The notes beneath the pieces were generated by a model. That model did not search any database. It was not told where the DNA came from and saw only the letters and a program-made list of their open reading frames with translations. Below are positions 9,182-19,595 of a stretch of 64,000 bases of DNA, one piece after another. The translations under genes and the position numbers were made by a program. Position 1 is the first letter of the stretch. The number at the start of each line of letters is the position of its first letter. The DNA is from Tepidimonas charontis (GTDB taxonomy: Bacteria; Pseudomonadota; Gammaproteobacteria; Burkholderiales; Burkholderiaceae_C): positions 33,344 through 97,343 of the forward strand of contig NZ_VJON01000004.1 of assembly GCF_007556685.1 (NCBI RefSeq). The letters run 5' to 3'.

Positions 9182-10243
9182 TCAGCTGAACAAGCGGCGC
9201 GCCGCCGGTGACCCAGCCGGCAGCTCGTGCGCCTGCAGCGTTTCGTACAACCGATCCAATTCCTGCCCTATACGATCGAGGGCGGCACCATCGAGCGGCT
9301 GGCCGCTGTCGTCGCCGACCCAGCCATCCATGGCCTCGGCCAGCGCCGTCGCCAACTCGCGCAAGCGCTCGAACGGCCGTTCGTTGGCCGGCACGTGCGG
9401 CACTTCCAGCACCAGCCGCACCTCACGCAACACCGCCAGCTCCGGGTCCTCGGCCAGCGCGGCCTGGGTTTCGAGCTGCAACACCAGTAAGGGGGCGGCA
9501 CCGGGCTCGCTCGACGGCCACACCATGCGCCCGGGCAGCGCACCCGCCACGAAACCCAGCCGGCTGGCGTGCTGCGCGACGTAGCCGGGGCTCCAGGCGG
9601 CGCGGCGCGCACGCACCGTTAGCGCCAACTGCACATCGTGCGCGGCAGCAAACTGGTCGAGCGCGCGCGCGCGTTGCACCACCGCCAACATGTCGGGCGG
9701 ATCGCCCGCAGCCAGCCAGTGTTCGCACCAGTCGTGCAGTTTCTGTATGAACTCCGAATACTCGATTTCGTTGAGGGCGCCGGCCCGATTGGCGAGCTGA
9801 ATACCAGCGCGCAGCGCACCGTAACGCTGCCCGGGCATCAGCGTCTGCCAGTCGGCCTGGGGCCCGCCGCCGGCCTGATCGCTGGGCTGCTCCGCTTGCA
9901 GCGGCACGCCTTCGACGACAAAGGGCTTGGAGCCGATGCGCCGGCTGCCGGGCAGCACCGACCATACCGCCTCGGCTGTCACCGGCTTGTCCAGGCGCAA
10001 GGTCACGATGGCGTCGAGCCGCTCATCGAGCACCGCTGGGGCGGCGTGTGTCACGGAAGCCGGCAGCGGTGCGTCCAGCGTCGGCTCTCGACGCGGGGGT
10101 GGCTCGGGGCCCATCACCGCGGGCGCGTCGCCATCGGCGCGGCGCGGGCTCAGGCGCTTGACCTGCCAGCGGTAATAGGCCCAAATGGCCAGCAACACGA
10201 CGACGCCGGCCACCAGCAAGGCCAACTGTAACGAGGACATCAT
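9182..10243 (-). CDS. zipA: Cell division protein ZipA-like (FtsZ-binding C-terminal domain)
   Basis: Membrane-anchored partner of FtsZ at the septum. 353 residues: a single N-terminal transmembrane segment (about residues 4-21), a short Arg/Pro-rich linker, then a ZipA C-terminal-like domain (roughly 200-345). Betaproteobacterial ZipA is divergent, and the call rests on this layout plus the position directly after smc, which is typical in Burkholderiales. The first ATG (10243) overlaps the smc stop as ATGA, implying translational coupling. Confidence 0.8.
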   Translation of the reverse strand: MMSSLQLALLVAGVVVLLAIWAYYRWQVKRLSPRRADGDAPAVMGPEPPPRREPTLDAPLPASVTHAAPAVLDERLDAIVTLRLDKPVTAEAVWSVLPGSRRIGSKPFVVEGVPLQAEQPSDQAGGGPQADWQTLMPGQRYGALRAGIQLANRAGALNEIEYSEFIQKLHDWCEHWLAAGDPPDMLAVVQRARALDQFAAAHDVQLALTVRARRAAWSPGYVAQHASRLGFVAGALPGRMVWPSSEPGAAPLLVLQLETQAALAEDPELAVLREVRLVLEVPHVPANERPFERLRELATALAEAMDGWVGDDSGQPLDGAALDRIGQELDRLYETLQAHELPAGSPAARRLFS

Positions 10244-13200
10244 GAGGCGGCATTGTCCATCAGCGCGACCGCTTCGGCCAGATCGACCGCCACGACGCGC
10301 GACACCCCTTGCTCCTGCATCGTCACCCCGATGAGTTGCTCGGCCATCTCCATCGCAATGCGGTTGTGACTGATGAAGAGGAACTGCGTGTCGCGGCTCA
10401 TGCGGGTGACCAGCCGCGCATAACGCTCGGTGTTGGCGTCGTCCAGCGGCGCATCGACTTCGTCGAGCAGGCAAAACGGCGCCGGGTTGAGCTGGAAGAT
10501 GGCGAACACCAAGGCGATGGCGGTCAGCGCCTTTTCCCCGCCGGACAGCAGGTGGATGGTCTGGTTGCGTTTGCCGGGGGGCTGCGCCATCACCTGCACG
10601 CCGGCGTCGAGGATTTCTTCGCCGGTCATGATCAGACGCGCCTGGCCGCCGCCGAACAATTCGGGAAACATTTGCCCAAAGTGCGCGTTGACGGTATCGA
10701 AGGTGTGTGCCAGCAGCGCGCGCGTTTCGGCGTCGATTTTGCGGATGGCGTCTTCCAGGGTCTGAATGGCCTGCTGCAGATCGCGTGACTGGCTCGACAA
10801 AAACTGCTCGCGCTCGCGCGCAGCGGCCAATTCTTCCAGCGCCGCCAGGTTGACCGCCCCCAGCGCGGCGACCTCGCGCTGCAGGCGCTCGATTTCGGCC
10901 GGCAGGCTGGCGGCGCGCACGCCGTCTTCGGCCACACTGTGCTGCACGGCGCTCAGGTCGGCTCCGGCCTCGGCGAGCTGATGACTGTACTGGTCCAGGG
11001 CGAGCTGCGCGGCTTGCTCCTTGAGCTGGCACTCCGTGATGCGCGCGCGCAGCGGCTCGAGCTCGCGCTCCAGACGCAGGCGTTGCTCGTCAGCGGTGCG
11101 CAGGCGCGCCGTCAACTCGTCGTAGCGGCTGCGCGCAGCGGCCAAAGCGGCCTCGCGGTGCTGACGCCCCTGCAGCGCCTGCTGTAACGCCGCGTCGGTT
11201 TCGTCGTCATGACGTTGCGCCAACTCCTGCTGGAGCTGCTCGGCCTCTGCGTGTAGGCGGGCGAGCTGCTCGGCGGCCGTTTCGACCTGCCGCAACAGCT
11301 CGGCGCGCCGCGCCGCCAGCGTGCGCTGGCCGAAACGCGCCTCCTGCGCCCGCCGCTCGGCGGCGCGCCACTGCTCTCGCGCCGCGTCGCGCTCGGCGGC
11401 CGCGCGCGCGGCACGTTCTTCGGCGTGGCGCAGGTGCATCTGCAGGTCGGCCAGCTGGAGGTCCAACGCTTCGAAAGCCAGCTCACTTTGCACGCGCCGC
11501 TCCTGCAGCGCCTCGATGTGCGCCTGCACTTCCTGCAGATCCTGCGCCAGCCGCTGCTGGTGTTGGCGCGCCTGTTCGGCCAACTGCTCGCCTTTGAGCA
11601 CCTCGAGCTGCAAGGTGTGGCGGCGCTGCTGCCACTGCGCCGCCTCGCGCCGCCACTGCTGCACCTGCTGGGTGAGCTGGTGTACCTGCGCTTCGGCGCG
11701 CTGAGCGCGTTCGCGCGCGTCTTCGTGCAGCAGCTCGTGCGCACGCCATTGGCGCTGGAGGTCGTCGATTTCATGCGCGCGCGCCAGCATCCCCGACTGG
11801 GGGTCGTCGGCCGCGTAAAAGCTCACGTCGTGCCGGCCCACGCTGTGCCCCTGCGGGGTGTAGAGCCGTTGCCCGGCCCGCAGCGCGCTGCGCCAGCGCA
11901 AGGCGGTGGGCAGGTCCGCCGCGCACAGGCAGCCGTCCAGCCAGTCGCTCAAGACGGCATACAGCTCGGCATCGTGCAGGCGCAATCGCTGCAGCAACGG
12001 CACGGCACTCGGATCGGGCGGCGATGCAGCGGCAGCGCGCGCATGGCCCTCGCCCGCAGCCCAGAAGGCCAGTTTGACCGGTGGCGCCGTGCGTTGCAGG
12101 CTGGCCAATCCATCGAGCCGTTGCACCCGCAACGCCCGCAAGCGTTCACGCAAGGCGGCTTCGATGGCGGTCTCCCAGCCGGGTTCGACGTCGAGCACCC
12201 GCCACAACGCCGCCAAGCCTTCCAGCCCCTGTGCTTGCAACCAGGGCTGCAAGCGCTCGTCCGCGGCCAGCCGATCTTGCAGCGCCTGCAACGCCTGCAA
12301 GCGGGCGCGAATCTCGGCGCCGCGCCGCGCTTGATCGCGTTCGTGCTGTTGGGCCTGCGTCCAGGCGACCTGCGCGGCCGGCAGGGCCTGCTCGGCATCG
12401 TGCAGGCGGGCCTGGGCGTCGGCCCAAGCCGCCTCGGCGGCGGCAAGCGCCTGGCGCTGCTGCTGCAAATGCGGCCCATCGGGGCTTTCGATGTGGCGCT
12501 GTTCGGCGCGCAGGCGCTCCTCGCGCTGCCGCCACTGGCGCAGTTGCTCGTCCAAGGCGCGTTGCTCGGCTGCCTGCACCCCCAGCGCCTGCTGCGCCTG
12601 GGCGACGCGCTCGCGCTGCGCGGCCCAGTGTGCCTGGGCCTGAGCAGCGGCTTCCTCCAGCGCCGGCAGACGCTGCGCGTGCTCCTCCATCTGGGCGGCG
12701 AGCAGCTCGGCTTCTTCGGCCGAGGCGGCCTCCTGTTCATCGAGTTGCGACAGTGCCTGCGCTGCTTGCTCGGCCCGCCCCTGCCAGTCCTGCAGCTGCT
12801 GACCCAAAGCCTGCAGCCGCTGCTCGGCGCGTTGGCGGCCTTCGGCGGCGAAGCGCAGCTGCGCTTGCAGGCGCGCCACCTCGGCACCGATGTCGTAGAC
12901 CTGAGCCTGCGCCCGATTGACCGCTTCACCAGCGTCGTAGTGGCTCTGACGCAGCGCCTCCACGTCGGCTTCGACCGCCCGCAACGCGGCCAGCCGCTCC
13001 TGCAGCGCATTGAGCGCCTGCAGCCCCTGCGCGCGCACCGCTTCAAGCTGAGCGCTGGCTTCCTCGCGTTTGAGCCACCAAAACTGCTGCTGGCGCCGCG
13101 CTATCAGGCGCTGCAAATCGTGGTAACGCTGCGCCACCGCGGCTTGCTGCTCGAGTCGTTGCAATTGGGCCTCGAGTTCGCCCAAAATATCCTCGACTCG

Positions 13201-13776
13201 CGTCAGGTTGTCGCGTGTGTCGGCCAGGCGCGCTGCCGTTTCCTTGCGTCGCTCTTTGTATTTGGACACGCCCGCCGCCTCTTCCAAAAACAGGCGCAGT
13301 TCCTCCGGGCGACTTTCGATGATGCGGCTGATCGTGCCCTGCCCGATGATGGCGTAGGCGCGCGGCCCCAAGCCCGTGCCCAGGAACACGTCGTGCACGT
13401 CGCGCCGCCGCACCGGCTGGTTGTTGATGGCGTAGCTGCTGGTGCCGTCGCGCGTGAGTACCCGCCGCACGGAGATTTCGGCGTATTGGTTCCACGGCCC
13501 GCCGGCGCGCCGCGCACTGTTGTCGAACACCAGTTCGACACTGGCGCGCTGGGCGGGCTTGCGCTGCGCGCTGCCGTTGAAGATGACGTCCTGCATGGAC
13601 TCGCCACGCAGCTCGCTGGCACGCGACTCGCCCAGCACCCAGCGCACGGCGTCCATGATGTTGGATTTGCCGCAGCCATTGGGGCCGACCACCCCCACCC
13701 GCTGCCCAGGCAAGTGCAGCGTGGTGGGTTCGGCGAACGATTTGAAGCCGGAGAGTTTGATCGTCTGCAGTCGCAC
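10240..13776 (-). CDS. smc: Chromosome segregation ATPase SMC
   Basis: Condensin core that organises the nucleoid. At 1178 residues it is full length. The Walker A motif GPNGCGKSN is at residues 31-39. It is followed by the N-terminal head, a long coiled coil rich in Gln/Ala/Glu, a hinge in the middle, a second coil, and the C-terminal head with the signature LSGGEKALTA (from about 1077) and Walker B CLLDEVDAPLDD (about 1103-1114). The first ATG at 13776 gives the canonical MRLQTIKLSGFKSF start. Transcribed with zipA; divergent from dapC across about 85 bases. Confidence 0.98.
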   Translation of the reverse strand: MRLQTIKLSGFKSFAEPTTLHLPGQRVGVVGPNGCGKSNIMDAVRWVLGESRASELRGESMQDVIFNGSAQRKPAQRASVELVFDNSARRAGGPWNQYAEISVRRVLTRDGTSSYAINNQPVRRRDVHDVFLGTGLGPRAYAIIGQGTISRIIESRPEELRLFLEEAAGVSKYKERRKETAARLADTRDNLTRVEDILGELEAQLQRLEQQAAVAQRYHDLQRLIARRQQQFWWLKREEASAQLEAVRAQGLQALNALQERLAALRAVEADVEALRQSHYDAGEAVNRAQAQVYDIGAEVARLQAQLRFAAEGRQRAEQRLQALGQQLQDWQGRAEQAAQALSQLDEQEAASAEEAELLAAQMEEHAQRLPALEEAAAQAQAHWAAQRERVAQAQQALGVQAAEQRALDEQLRQWRQREERLRAEQRHIESPDGPHLQQQRQALAAAEAAWADAQARLHDAEQALPAAQVAWTQAQQHERDQARRGAEIRARLQALQALQDRLAADERLQPWLQAQGLEGLAALWRVLDVEPGWETAIEAALRERLRALRVQRLDGLASLQRTAPPVKLAFWAAGEGHARAAAASPPDPSAVPLLQRLRLHDAELYAVLSDWLDGCLCAADLPTALRWRSALRAGQRLYTPQGHSVGRHDVSFYAADDPQSGMLARAHEIDDLQRQWRAHELLHEDARERAQRAEAQVHQLTQQVQQWRREAAQWQQRRHTLQLEVLKGEQLAEQARQHQQRLAQDLQEVQAHIEALQERRVQSELAFEALDLQLADLQMHLRHAEERAARAAAERDAAREQWRAAERRAQEARFGQRTLAARRAELLRQVETAAEQLARLHAEAEQLQQELAQRHDDETDAALQQALQGRQHREAALAAARSRYDELTARLRTADEQRLRLERELEPLRARITECQLKEQAAQLALDQYSHQLAEAGADLSAVQHSVAEDGVRAASLPAEIERLQREVAALGAVNLAALEELAAAREREQFLSSQSRDLQQAIQTLEDAIRKIDAETRALLAHTFDTVNAHFGQMFPELFGGGQARLIMTGEEILDAGVQVMAQPPGKRNQTIHLLSGGEKALTAIALVFAIFQLNPAPFCLLDEVDAPLDDANTERYARLVTRMSRDTQFLFISHNRIAMEMAEQLIGVTMQEQGVSRVVAVDLAEAVALMDNAAS

Positions 13777-13860
13777 GGGGCGCTAGTTTACGGGGCGCCC
13801 CGCGCGGCGCGTGCGCTGGCATGAGCCGACCGTGCAGCGCCCCGAGCGCAGCCATTACCA

Positions 13861-15129
13861 TTGCACCCCGTGGACGACGCCAATCACCTCCCCTTGAACC
13901 CCTTGCTGCAGCGGCTGCAGCCCTATCCGTTCGAGCGCCTGCGGGCACTGTTGGCCGGTGTGGTACCCGAGCCGCAGTGGCGCCCCATCAACCTCGGCAT
14001 CGGCGAGCCCCGTCACCCCACCCCAGCGGTGCTCAAAGACGCCTTGCACGCGGCCATCGAGCGCACCGACGCCGGTCTGGCGGTCTACCCGGCCACGGCG
14101 GGCACGACGGCTCTGCGCCAGGCCTGCGCGCGCTGGGTGCAGCGGCGCTACGGCGTCACACTCGACCCCGACACCCAGGTACTGCCCACGCTGGGCTCGC
14201 GCGAGGCGCTGTTTGCGCTGGCGCAGGTGGTGATCGACCCGCGCGCCTTCGCCACGGGCGAAGAGCCCGTCGTCGTTTGCCCCAATCCGTTCTACCAGAT
14301 TTACGAGGGCGCGGCGCTCCTGGCCGGCGCCCAGCCGTGGTATGCGCCCTGCGATCCGGCGCGCAACTTCGCCGTCGATTGGGACCGCGTGCCCGCGTCC
14401 GTGTGGGCGCGCACCCGGCTGCTGTATGCCTGCTCTCCGGGCAATCCGACCGGTGCGGTGATGCCGCTGGCCGAGTGGGAGCGACTGTTCGCGCTCAGCG
14501 ACCGCTACGGCTTCGTCATCGCCAGCGACGAGTGCTACAGCGAGATCTACTTCCGTGACGAGCCGCCCCTGGGGGCCTTGCAGGCTGCCCAGCTACTTGG
14601 CCGATCTGGGTTCGAGCGCTTGATCGTCCTGACCAGCCTGTCCAAGCGCAGCAATGCGCCTGGCCTGCGCTCGGGCTTCGTCGCCGGGGACGCCAAGCTC
14701 ATCCGCGCCTTCACGCTCTACCGCACCTATCACGGCAGCGCCATGAGCGTGGCGGTGCAGCAAGCCAGCGCCGCCGCCTGGGACGACGAAGCGCACGTGC
14801 AGGCCAATCGCGCGCAATACCGCGAGAAGTTCGAGCGCGTCACGCCGCTGCTGGCGCAAGTGCTGGACGTGCGCCTGCCCGACGCTGGGTTTTATCTGTG
14901 GGCAGGCGTGCCCGGAGGCGATGACCTGGCCTTCGCGCGCGCCCTCCATGCCCACTACAATGTCACGGTATTGCCGGGCCGGTTCTTGGCGCGCGATGTC
15001 GATGGCCGCAATCCCGGGGCCGGACGCGTGCGCCTGGCGCTGGTGGCCGAGCTCGACGAATGCCTGGAAGCGGCTGAGCGCATCGTCCGTTTCGTGCGTA
15101 CCGCATCCGCTTCGTCTCCCGCTTCTTAA
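13861..15129 (+). CDS. dapC: Succinyldiaminopimelate transaminase DapC
   Basis: PLP-dependent aminotransferase of the succinylase branch of lysine/diaminopimelate synthesis. The PLP-lysine motif LTSLSKRSNAPGLRSGF has its lysine near residue 262 counted from 13861. INLGIGEPRHPTP near the N-terminus and SPGNPTGAV are class I/II aminotransferase signatures. The start is uncertain: no ATG is available, TTG 13861 and GTG 13870 are in frame, and TTG 13894 would give MNPLLQRLQPYPFERL, the family's usual N-terminus. None has a clear ribosome-binding site. First gene of a lysine cluster followed by dapD, a PilT/PilU gene and dapE. Confidence 0.93.
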   Translation: MHPVDDANHLPLNPLLQRLQPYPFERLRALLAGVVPEPQWRPINLGIGEPRHPTPAVLKDALHAAIERTDAGLAVYPATAGTTALRQACARWVQRRYGVTLDPDTQVLPTLGSREALFALAQVVIDPRAFATGEEPVVVCPNPFYQIYEGAALLAGAQPWYAPCDPARNFAVDWDRVPASVWARTRLLYACSPGNPTGAVMPLAEWERLFALSDRYGFVIASDECYSEIYFRDEPPLGALQAAQLLGRSGFERLIVLTSLSKRSNAPGLRSGFVAGDAKLIRAFTLYRTYHGSAMSVAVQQASAAAWDDEAHVQANRAQYREKFERVTPLLAQVLDVRLPDAGFYLWAGVPGGDDLAFARALHAHYNVTVLPGRFLARDVDGRNPGAGRVRLALVAELDECLEAAERIVRFVRTASASSPAS

Positions 15130-15141
15130 TTTTCAACCGTC

Positions 15142-15966
15142 ATGACGCAACAGTTGCAGCAAATCATCGAAAACGCCTGGGACAACCGCGTCCAACTGTC
15201 GCCCGGCAACGCCCCGCAGGAAGTCATCGACGCCGTCGAACACGTCATCGACGAGCTCAACACCGGCCGCCTGCGCGTGGCGACCCGTCATGGGGTGGGT
15301 CAGTGGACGGTGCATCAGTGGATCAAGAAGGCGGTGTTGCTGAGCTTTCGCCTGCACGACAACGAACTCATGCGCGCCGGGGACTTGGCCTTCTACGACA
15401 AGGTCAAGACCAAATTCGCGCATCTGACGCCGCAAGAAATGGCAGCGGCCGGGGTACGCGTGGTGCCGCCCGCCGTCGCTCGCCGCGGCAGCTACATTGC
15501 ACGCGGCGCCATCCTCATGCCATCCTACGTCAACATCGGTGCCTATGTCGATGAAGGCACGATGGTGGACACTTGGGCCACGGTGGGCTCGTGTGCCCAG
15601 GTCGGCAAGAACGTGCATCTGTCGGGCGGTGTGGGCCTGGGCGGCGTACTCGAGCCACTGCAGGCCAACCCCACCATCATCGAGGACAACTGCTTTATCG
15701 GGGCGCGCTCCGAAATCGTCGAAGGCGTCATCGTCGAGGAGAACTCGGTCATCTCGATGGGGGTCTATATCGGCCAGAGTACGCCGATCTACGACCGCAC
15801 CACCGGTGAGATCCTGTACGGCCGGGTGCCAGCGGGCTCGGTCGTCATCAGCGGCAGTCTGCCCAAGGAAGGCGGCAAATACAGCCTGTATGCAGCCATC
15901 ATCGTCAAACGCGTGGACGCGCAGACGCGCGCCAAAACCAGCCTCAATGAACTGCTGCGCGACTGA
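15142..15966 (+). CDS. dapD: 2,3,4,5-tetrahydropyridine-2,6-dicarboxylate N-succinyltransferase DapD
   Basis: Succinylates tetrahydrodipicolinate in the lysine/meso-diaminopimelate pathway. 274 residues, the same length as the E. coli enzyme. The N-terminal helical domain is followed by a left-handed beta-helix of hexapeptide repeats, seen as [21 protein letters not shown] through [16 protein letters not shown]. The conserved block [13 protein letters not shown] is near the end. It starts 12 bases after dapC. Confidence 0.97.
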   Translation: MTQQLQQIIENAWDNRVQLSPGNAPQEVIDAVEHVIDELNTGRLRVATRHGVGQWTVHQWIKKAVLLSFRLHDNELMRAGDLAFYDKVKTKFAHLTPQEMAAAGVRVVPPAVARRGSYIARGAILMPSYVNIGAYVDEGTMVDTWATVGSCAQVGKNVHLSGGVGLGGVLEPLQANPTIIEDNCFIGARSEIVEGVIVEENSVISMGVYIGQSTPIYDRTTGEILYGRVPAGSVVISGSLPKEGGKYSLYAAIIVKRVDAQTRAKTSLNELLRD

Positions 15967-16074
15967 GGCGACGCCGCGGCCAAACGGGCGGCGGCCGCGT
16001 GTGGGCACGATGGCGCTCGCGCAGCATCGGGGGGCTGCGCGCGGGCAGGCTTGCCACGAAAACGGGGTGTCGCC

Positions 16075-17238
16075 ATGGGCGTGATGGAGCAGCTGCTGCG
16101 TTTGATGGCCGAGCGCCACGCCTCCGATATCTATCTGTCGGCGTCGTCACCCGTGCTGATCAAAATCAACGGGGTCACGCAACCGGTCAACGACAAGCCG
16201 CTGCCAGCCGACGGGCCGTACCGCTTGTTGGCCGAAGTCGTCAGCGCCGAGCAGTTGCGCACCTTCGACCAGACGGGGGAGCTCAACATCGCCATCCCGA
16301 TGCCCGACGTGGGGCGTTTTCGCATCAGTGCCATGCGCCAACGCGGCACCTGCGCCGTCGTGGTGCGCTTCATCAGCGGACGGATCCCGGCGGTATCGGA
16401 ACTTGGCATTCCGCCGGTGCTCACGCGCATGATCATGGCCAAGCGCGGCCTGATGCTGGTGGTGGGGGCCACGGGTTCCGGCAAAAGCACCACACTCGCT
16501 GCCCTGCTCGATCACCGCAACGCCAACGACTGCTGCCACATCCTCACCATCGAAGATCCGATCGAGTATCTGTTCAAGAACAAAAAGGCGGTGGTCAACC
16601 AGCGCGAGGTCGGCAACGATACCGAGTCGCTGCACACCGCGCTGAAAAACGCATTGCGGCAGGCGCCCGACGTGATCCTGATCGGTGAGATCCGGGACCG
16701 CGAGACGATGTCGCACGCCATCGCCTACGCCCAGTCCGGGCATTTGGTCCTGGCCACCCTGCACGCCAACAACAGCTACCAAGCGCTCAACCGCATCCTG
16801 AACTTCTATCCGGCCGAAGTGCGCCCGACCATGCTCAACGACTTGGCCTCGTCGCTGCGTGCCATCGTCTCGCAGCGCTTGCTGCGCACGGTCGACGGCG
16901 GGCGCACGCCGGCGGTGGAAGTCCTGGTCAACACCCGCCTGATCAGCGAATTGATCGAAAAAGCGGATTTTTTTGGCGTGCGCGAGGCACTGGAAAAATC
17001 GATGGCGGAGGAGTCGCAGACGTTCGAGGCCGATTTGGCGCGGCTGATCCTGTCGGGACGCATCACGCGCGAAGAAGGTCTGGCCTACGCCGACTCGCCC
17101 ACCAACCTCTTGTGGCGCCTGCAAAACGACGACCGTGCCCGCGCCGCGGCTGCTTCCGCCGCCGCGCACGGTCCCGCCGCCGAGCCCGGTCAAGGCGGTG
17201 GGCCGTCGTTCGAGGGCTTTTTGCCGCCCCAGTCCTGA
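16075..17238 (+). CDS. PilT/PilU family type IV pilus retraction ATPase
   Basis: Hexameric secretion-superfamily ATPase that depolymerises type IVa pili. 387 residues. Visible motifs: Walker A GATGSGKST (about residue 130), Asp box IEDPIEYLF (about 158), Walker B VILIGEIRDRETM (about 200) and His box HLVLATLHANN (about 222). The start MGVMEQLLRLMAERHASDIY and the C-terminal tail of Ala/Gly/Pro after residue 350 look more like PilU than PilT, but the assignment is not firm. ATG 16075 is chosen over an upstream TTG because the conserved N-terminus begins there. The pilus gene sits between dapD and dapE, an order common in Burkholderiales. Confidence 0.92.
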   Translation: MGVMEQLLRLMAERHASDIYLSASSPVLIKINGVTQPVNDKPLPADGPYRLLAEVVSAEQLRTFDQTGELNIAIPMPDVGRFRISAMRQRGTCAVVVRFISGRIPAVSELGIPPVLTRMIMAKRGLMLVVGATGSGKSTTLAALLDHRNANDCCHILTIEDPIEYLFKNKKAVVNQREVGNDTESLHTALKNALRQAPDVILIGEIRDRETMSHAIAYAQSGHLVLATLHANNSYQALNRILNFYPAEVRPTMLNDLASSLRAIVSQRLLRTVDGGRTPAVEVLVNTRLISELIEKADFFGVREALEKSMAEESQTFEADLARLILSGRITREEGLAYADSPTNLLWRLQNDDRARAAAASAAAHGPAAEPGQGGGPSFEGFLPPQS

Positions 17239-17265
17239 CGCGGCACCTTGCATCGACGCTTTCCG

Positions 17266-18477
17266 ATGACCTCAACCATGGACCCAGCCCTGCACGAGAC
17301 GCATGACGCGGGGGCGGCAGTCGTCCAGCTGACCGAGGCGCTGATCGGTCGCCCCTCCGTGACCCCAGACGACGCGGGCTGTCAAGCGTTGTTGGCCGAA
17401 CGCCTGTCCGCACTCGGTTTTCAATGTGAAACCCTGGTCAGCGGCCCCCCCGAATTCCGCGTCACCAATCTGTGGGCTCTGCGCCCGGGCGCCACGCCGC
17501 AGGCACCCGTATTGGTGTTTGCGGGCCACACCGATGTGGTGCCGACCGGACCGCGCGAGCACTGGCACAGCGATCCCTTCACCCCGACGCTGCGCGACGG
17601 CAAGCTCTATGGCCGCGGCGCCAGCGACATGAAGGCGTCGCTGGCGGCCATGGTGGTGGCGTGTGAGCGCTTTTTGGCCGAGTCGCCCAACCCTCCTCTG
17701 AGCATTGGTTTTTTGCTCACCAGCGACGAGGAAGGGCCGGCGCGCGATGGCACCGTGGTGGTGTGCGAGGCTCTACGGCGGCGGGGGCAGCGGCTCGACT
17801 ACTGCATCGTCGGTGAGCCCACCAGCGTGCGGCGCACCGGTGACATGATCAAAAATGGCCGCCGGGGCACGATGAGCGGGCGGCTGACGGTCAAGGGCAT
17901 TCAGGGCCACATCGCCTACCCTCACCTGGCGCGCAATCCCATACACCTGCTCGCGCCAGCCCTGGCCGAACTGGTGGCCACGCGCTGGGATGACGGCAAC
18001 GCCCACTTCCCCCCCACCACCTGGCAAGTCAGCCATATCCACGCCGGCACGGGGGCCAGCAACGTCATCCCCGGCACCGTGGTGCTGGACTTCAACTTTC
18101 GCTTCAGCACCGAATCCACGCCGGAGGGCTTGCAGGCACGCGTGAGCGACATCCTGGCGCGCCACGGTCTGCGCCCGGGCCAAGACTATGAGCTGGCGTG
18201 GACGGTGGGCGGCCTGCCCTTTTTGACCCCGCGCGGTACACTGGTCGATGCCATCCGCGCGGCCATCCGCGACGTCACCGGCACGGAACCGGAACTGTCC
18301 ACCACCGGCGGCACCAGCGACGGTCGCTTCATCGCCCAAATCTGCCCGCAGGTGGTCGAGTGTGGCCCGCCCAACACCACCATCCATCAGGTCGACGAAT
18401 GCATCGACGTCGAGGATTTAAAATCGCTGACACATATTTACCATCGCATCTTGCAACGCTTAACGCACCATGAATAA
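17266..18477 (+). CDS. dapE: Succinyl-diaminopimelate desuccinylase DapE
   Basis: Zinc M20-family amidohydrolase releasing LL-diaminopimelate and succinate. 403 residues with a slightly extended N-terminus relative to the usual 375-380. Metal and catalytic residues are visible in [25 protein letters not shown] and [21 protein letters not shown] and EFGPxN-like [15 protein letters not shown] come late, as in the family. ATG 17266 is taken; ATG 17278 is also possible. The last 8 bases overlap the next gene, so the two are probably co-transcribed. Confidence 0.96.
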   Translation: MTSTMDPALHETHDAGAAVVQLTEALIGRPSVTPDDAGCQALLAERLSALGFQCETLVSGPPEFRVTNLWALRPGATPQAPVLVFAGHTDVVPTGPREHWHSDPFTPTLRDGKLYGRGASDMKASLAAMVVACERFLAESPNPPLSIGFLLTSDEEGPARDGTVVVCEALRRRGQRLDYCIVGEPTSVRRTGDMIKNGRRGTMSGRLTVKGIQGHIAYPHLARNPIHLLAPALAELVATRWDDGNAHFPPTTWQVSHIHAGTGASNVIPGTVVLDFNFRFSTESTPEGLQARVSDILARHGLRPGQDYELAWTVGGLPFLTPRGTLVDAIRAAIRDVTGTEPELSTTGGTSDGRFIAQICPQVVECGPPNTTIHQVDECIDVEDLKSLTHIYHRILQRLTHHE

Positions 18478-19540
18478 GAAAATTTCGATCGCGACCCCCA
18501 TTTCTTCAATGCAGCAGTGGGCCTGGCAACGCGGCTTGTCAGCCCTGCTGCTAGCGCTCACCCCGATTTGGGGTCAAGCCAGCGCTCTAGATGCCACCAC
18601 GGCACGACTCATTCAACAATGGTTGCAGAGCGGTCAGTACCAGCGCGCCTTGGCCACGATCGACGAAAAGTTGTCGAAAGCGCCCGATGATGCCGAATTG
18701 CTGCTGGCCAAAGGCGTCGTATTGGTTGAGTTGGGCAAGCGTGAGGAAGCCAAGCAAATCTTTTTGCGCCTGGTCAATGAGCATCCTGGGTTACCGGAAC
18801 CGCATAATAACTTAGCGGTTATCTATGCCGCACAAGGCGAGTACGACAAGGCGCGCGCGACCCTCGAGGCTGCGATCAAAACGCACCCCAGCTACGCAAC
18901 GGCTTTCGAAAACCTAGGCGATCTATACGCCAAACTGGCCAGCCAATCATATGCAAAGGCATTGAACTTGGCCCGCGCTCAAAAACGTGATATCCAACCC
19001 AAGCTGCGACTCTTGAATCAAGTCATTGCATTGGCGACCCCAACCGCAGTAGAAAACGGTGCAGGCGGCGCCATCGGTACCGTCAAATCAGCACGAGCCT
19101 CAAACGCTCCAGCCCAAGACGAAAGCGCAACCTCCGCTACTGTCAAAACAACCGCGGATACCACCGCTGCCAACGCACGCACGGCACCCGGCGCCACGAA
19201 CGGCGTACGGCACGACATTCAAGCGGCGGTCGAAAGCTGGGCCGATGCGTGGAGCAAGCGCGATATTCAGCGCTATTTAGACCATTATGCGCCTGACTTT
19301 GCAACACCGGGCATGTCGAATCGAGAGTGGATCAATGATCGTACACAAAAAATCGTGTCGAAAAAGTTCATCGATGTCAAAATATCGAACATCTCGATAC
19401 GCCCGATCGATGCGGGCACTTACCAAGTTCGTTTTGTCCAGCGCTACCGATCCGACCAGCTGACGGCAACGACGCGCAAGACACTCGTCTTCGCCAACAA
19501 GAATGGGCGCTGGCTGATTACCAGCGAACGCTCATCGTGA
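18470..19540 (+). CDS. Secreted TPR protein with C-terminal NTF2/SnoaL-like domain
   Basis: 356 residues: a signal peptide ending near ...IWGQASA (about residue 38), two to three TPR repeats (about 45-160; [40 protein letters not shown]), an Ala/Thr-rich linker, and a C-terminal domain (about 248-354) containing [21 protein letters not shown]. The same domain ends the next gene. The domain resembles the NTF2/SnoaL fold; TPRs suggest a periplasmic scaffold. Its ATG lies within the last codons of dapE. Base composition is clearly AT-richer than the flanking dapE and prmB. Together with the next gene it probably acts on the cell wall; that role is inferred. Confidence 0.85.
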   Translation: MNKKISIATPISSMQQWAWQRGLSALLLALTPIWGQASALDATTARLIQQWLQSGQYQRALATIDEKLSKAPDDAELLLAKGVVLVELGKREEAKQIFLRLVNEHPGLPEPHNNLAVIYAAQGEYDKARATLEAAIKTHPSYATAFENLGDLYAKLASQSYAKALNLARAQKRDIQPKLRLLNQVIALATPTAVENGAGGAIGTVKSARASNAPAQDESATSATVKTTADTTAANARTAPGATNGVRHDIQAAVESWADAWSKRDIQRYLDHYAPDFATPGMSNREWINDRTQKIVSKKFIDVKISNISIRPIDAGTYQVRFVQRYRSDQLTATTRKTLVFANKNGRWLITSERSS

Positions 19541-19595
19541 AAACGCGAATGGCCTTCGCAAGATAAACCATTTTTACCGGTAATATTGAATTTAC

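Noticed and set aside
11425..13824. Long plus-strand open frame (799 codons) antisense to smc
   Set aside because: Rich in Leu/Gln/Arg/Gly with no family motifs; it mirrors the coiled-coil codons of smc on the other strand, as expected in high-GC DNA.
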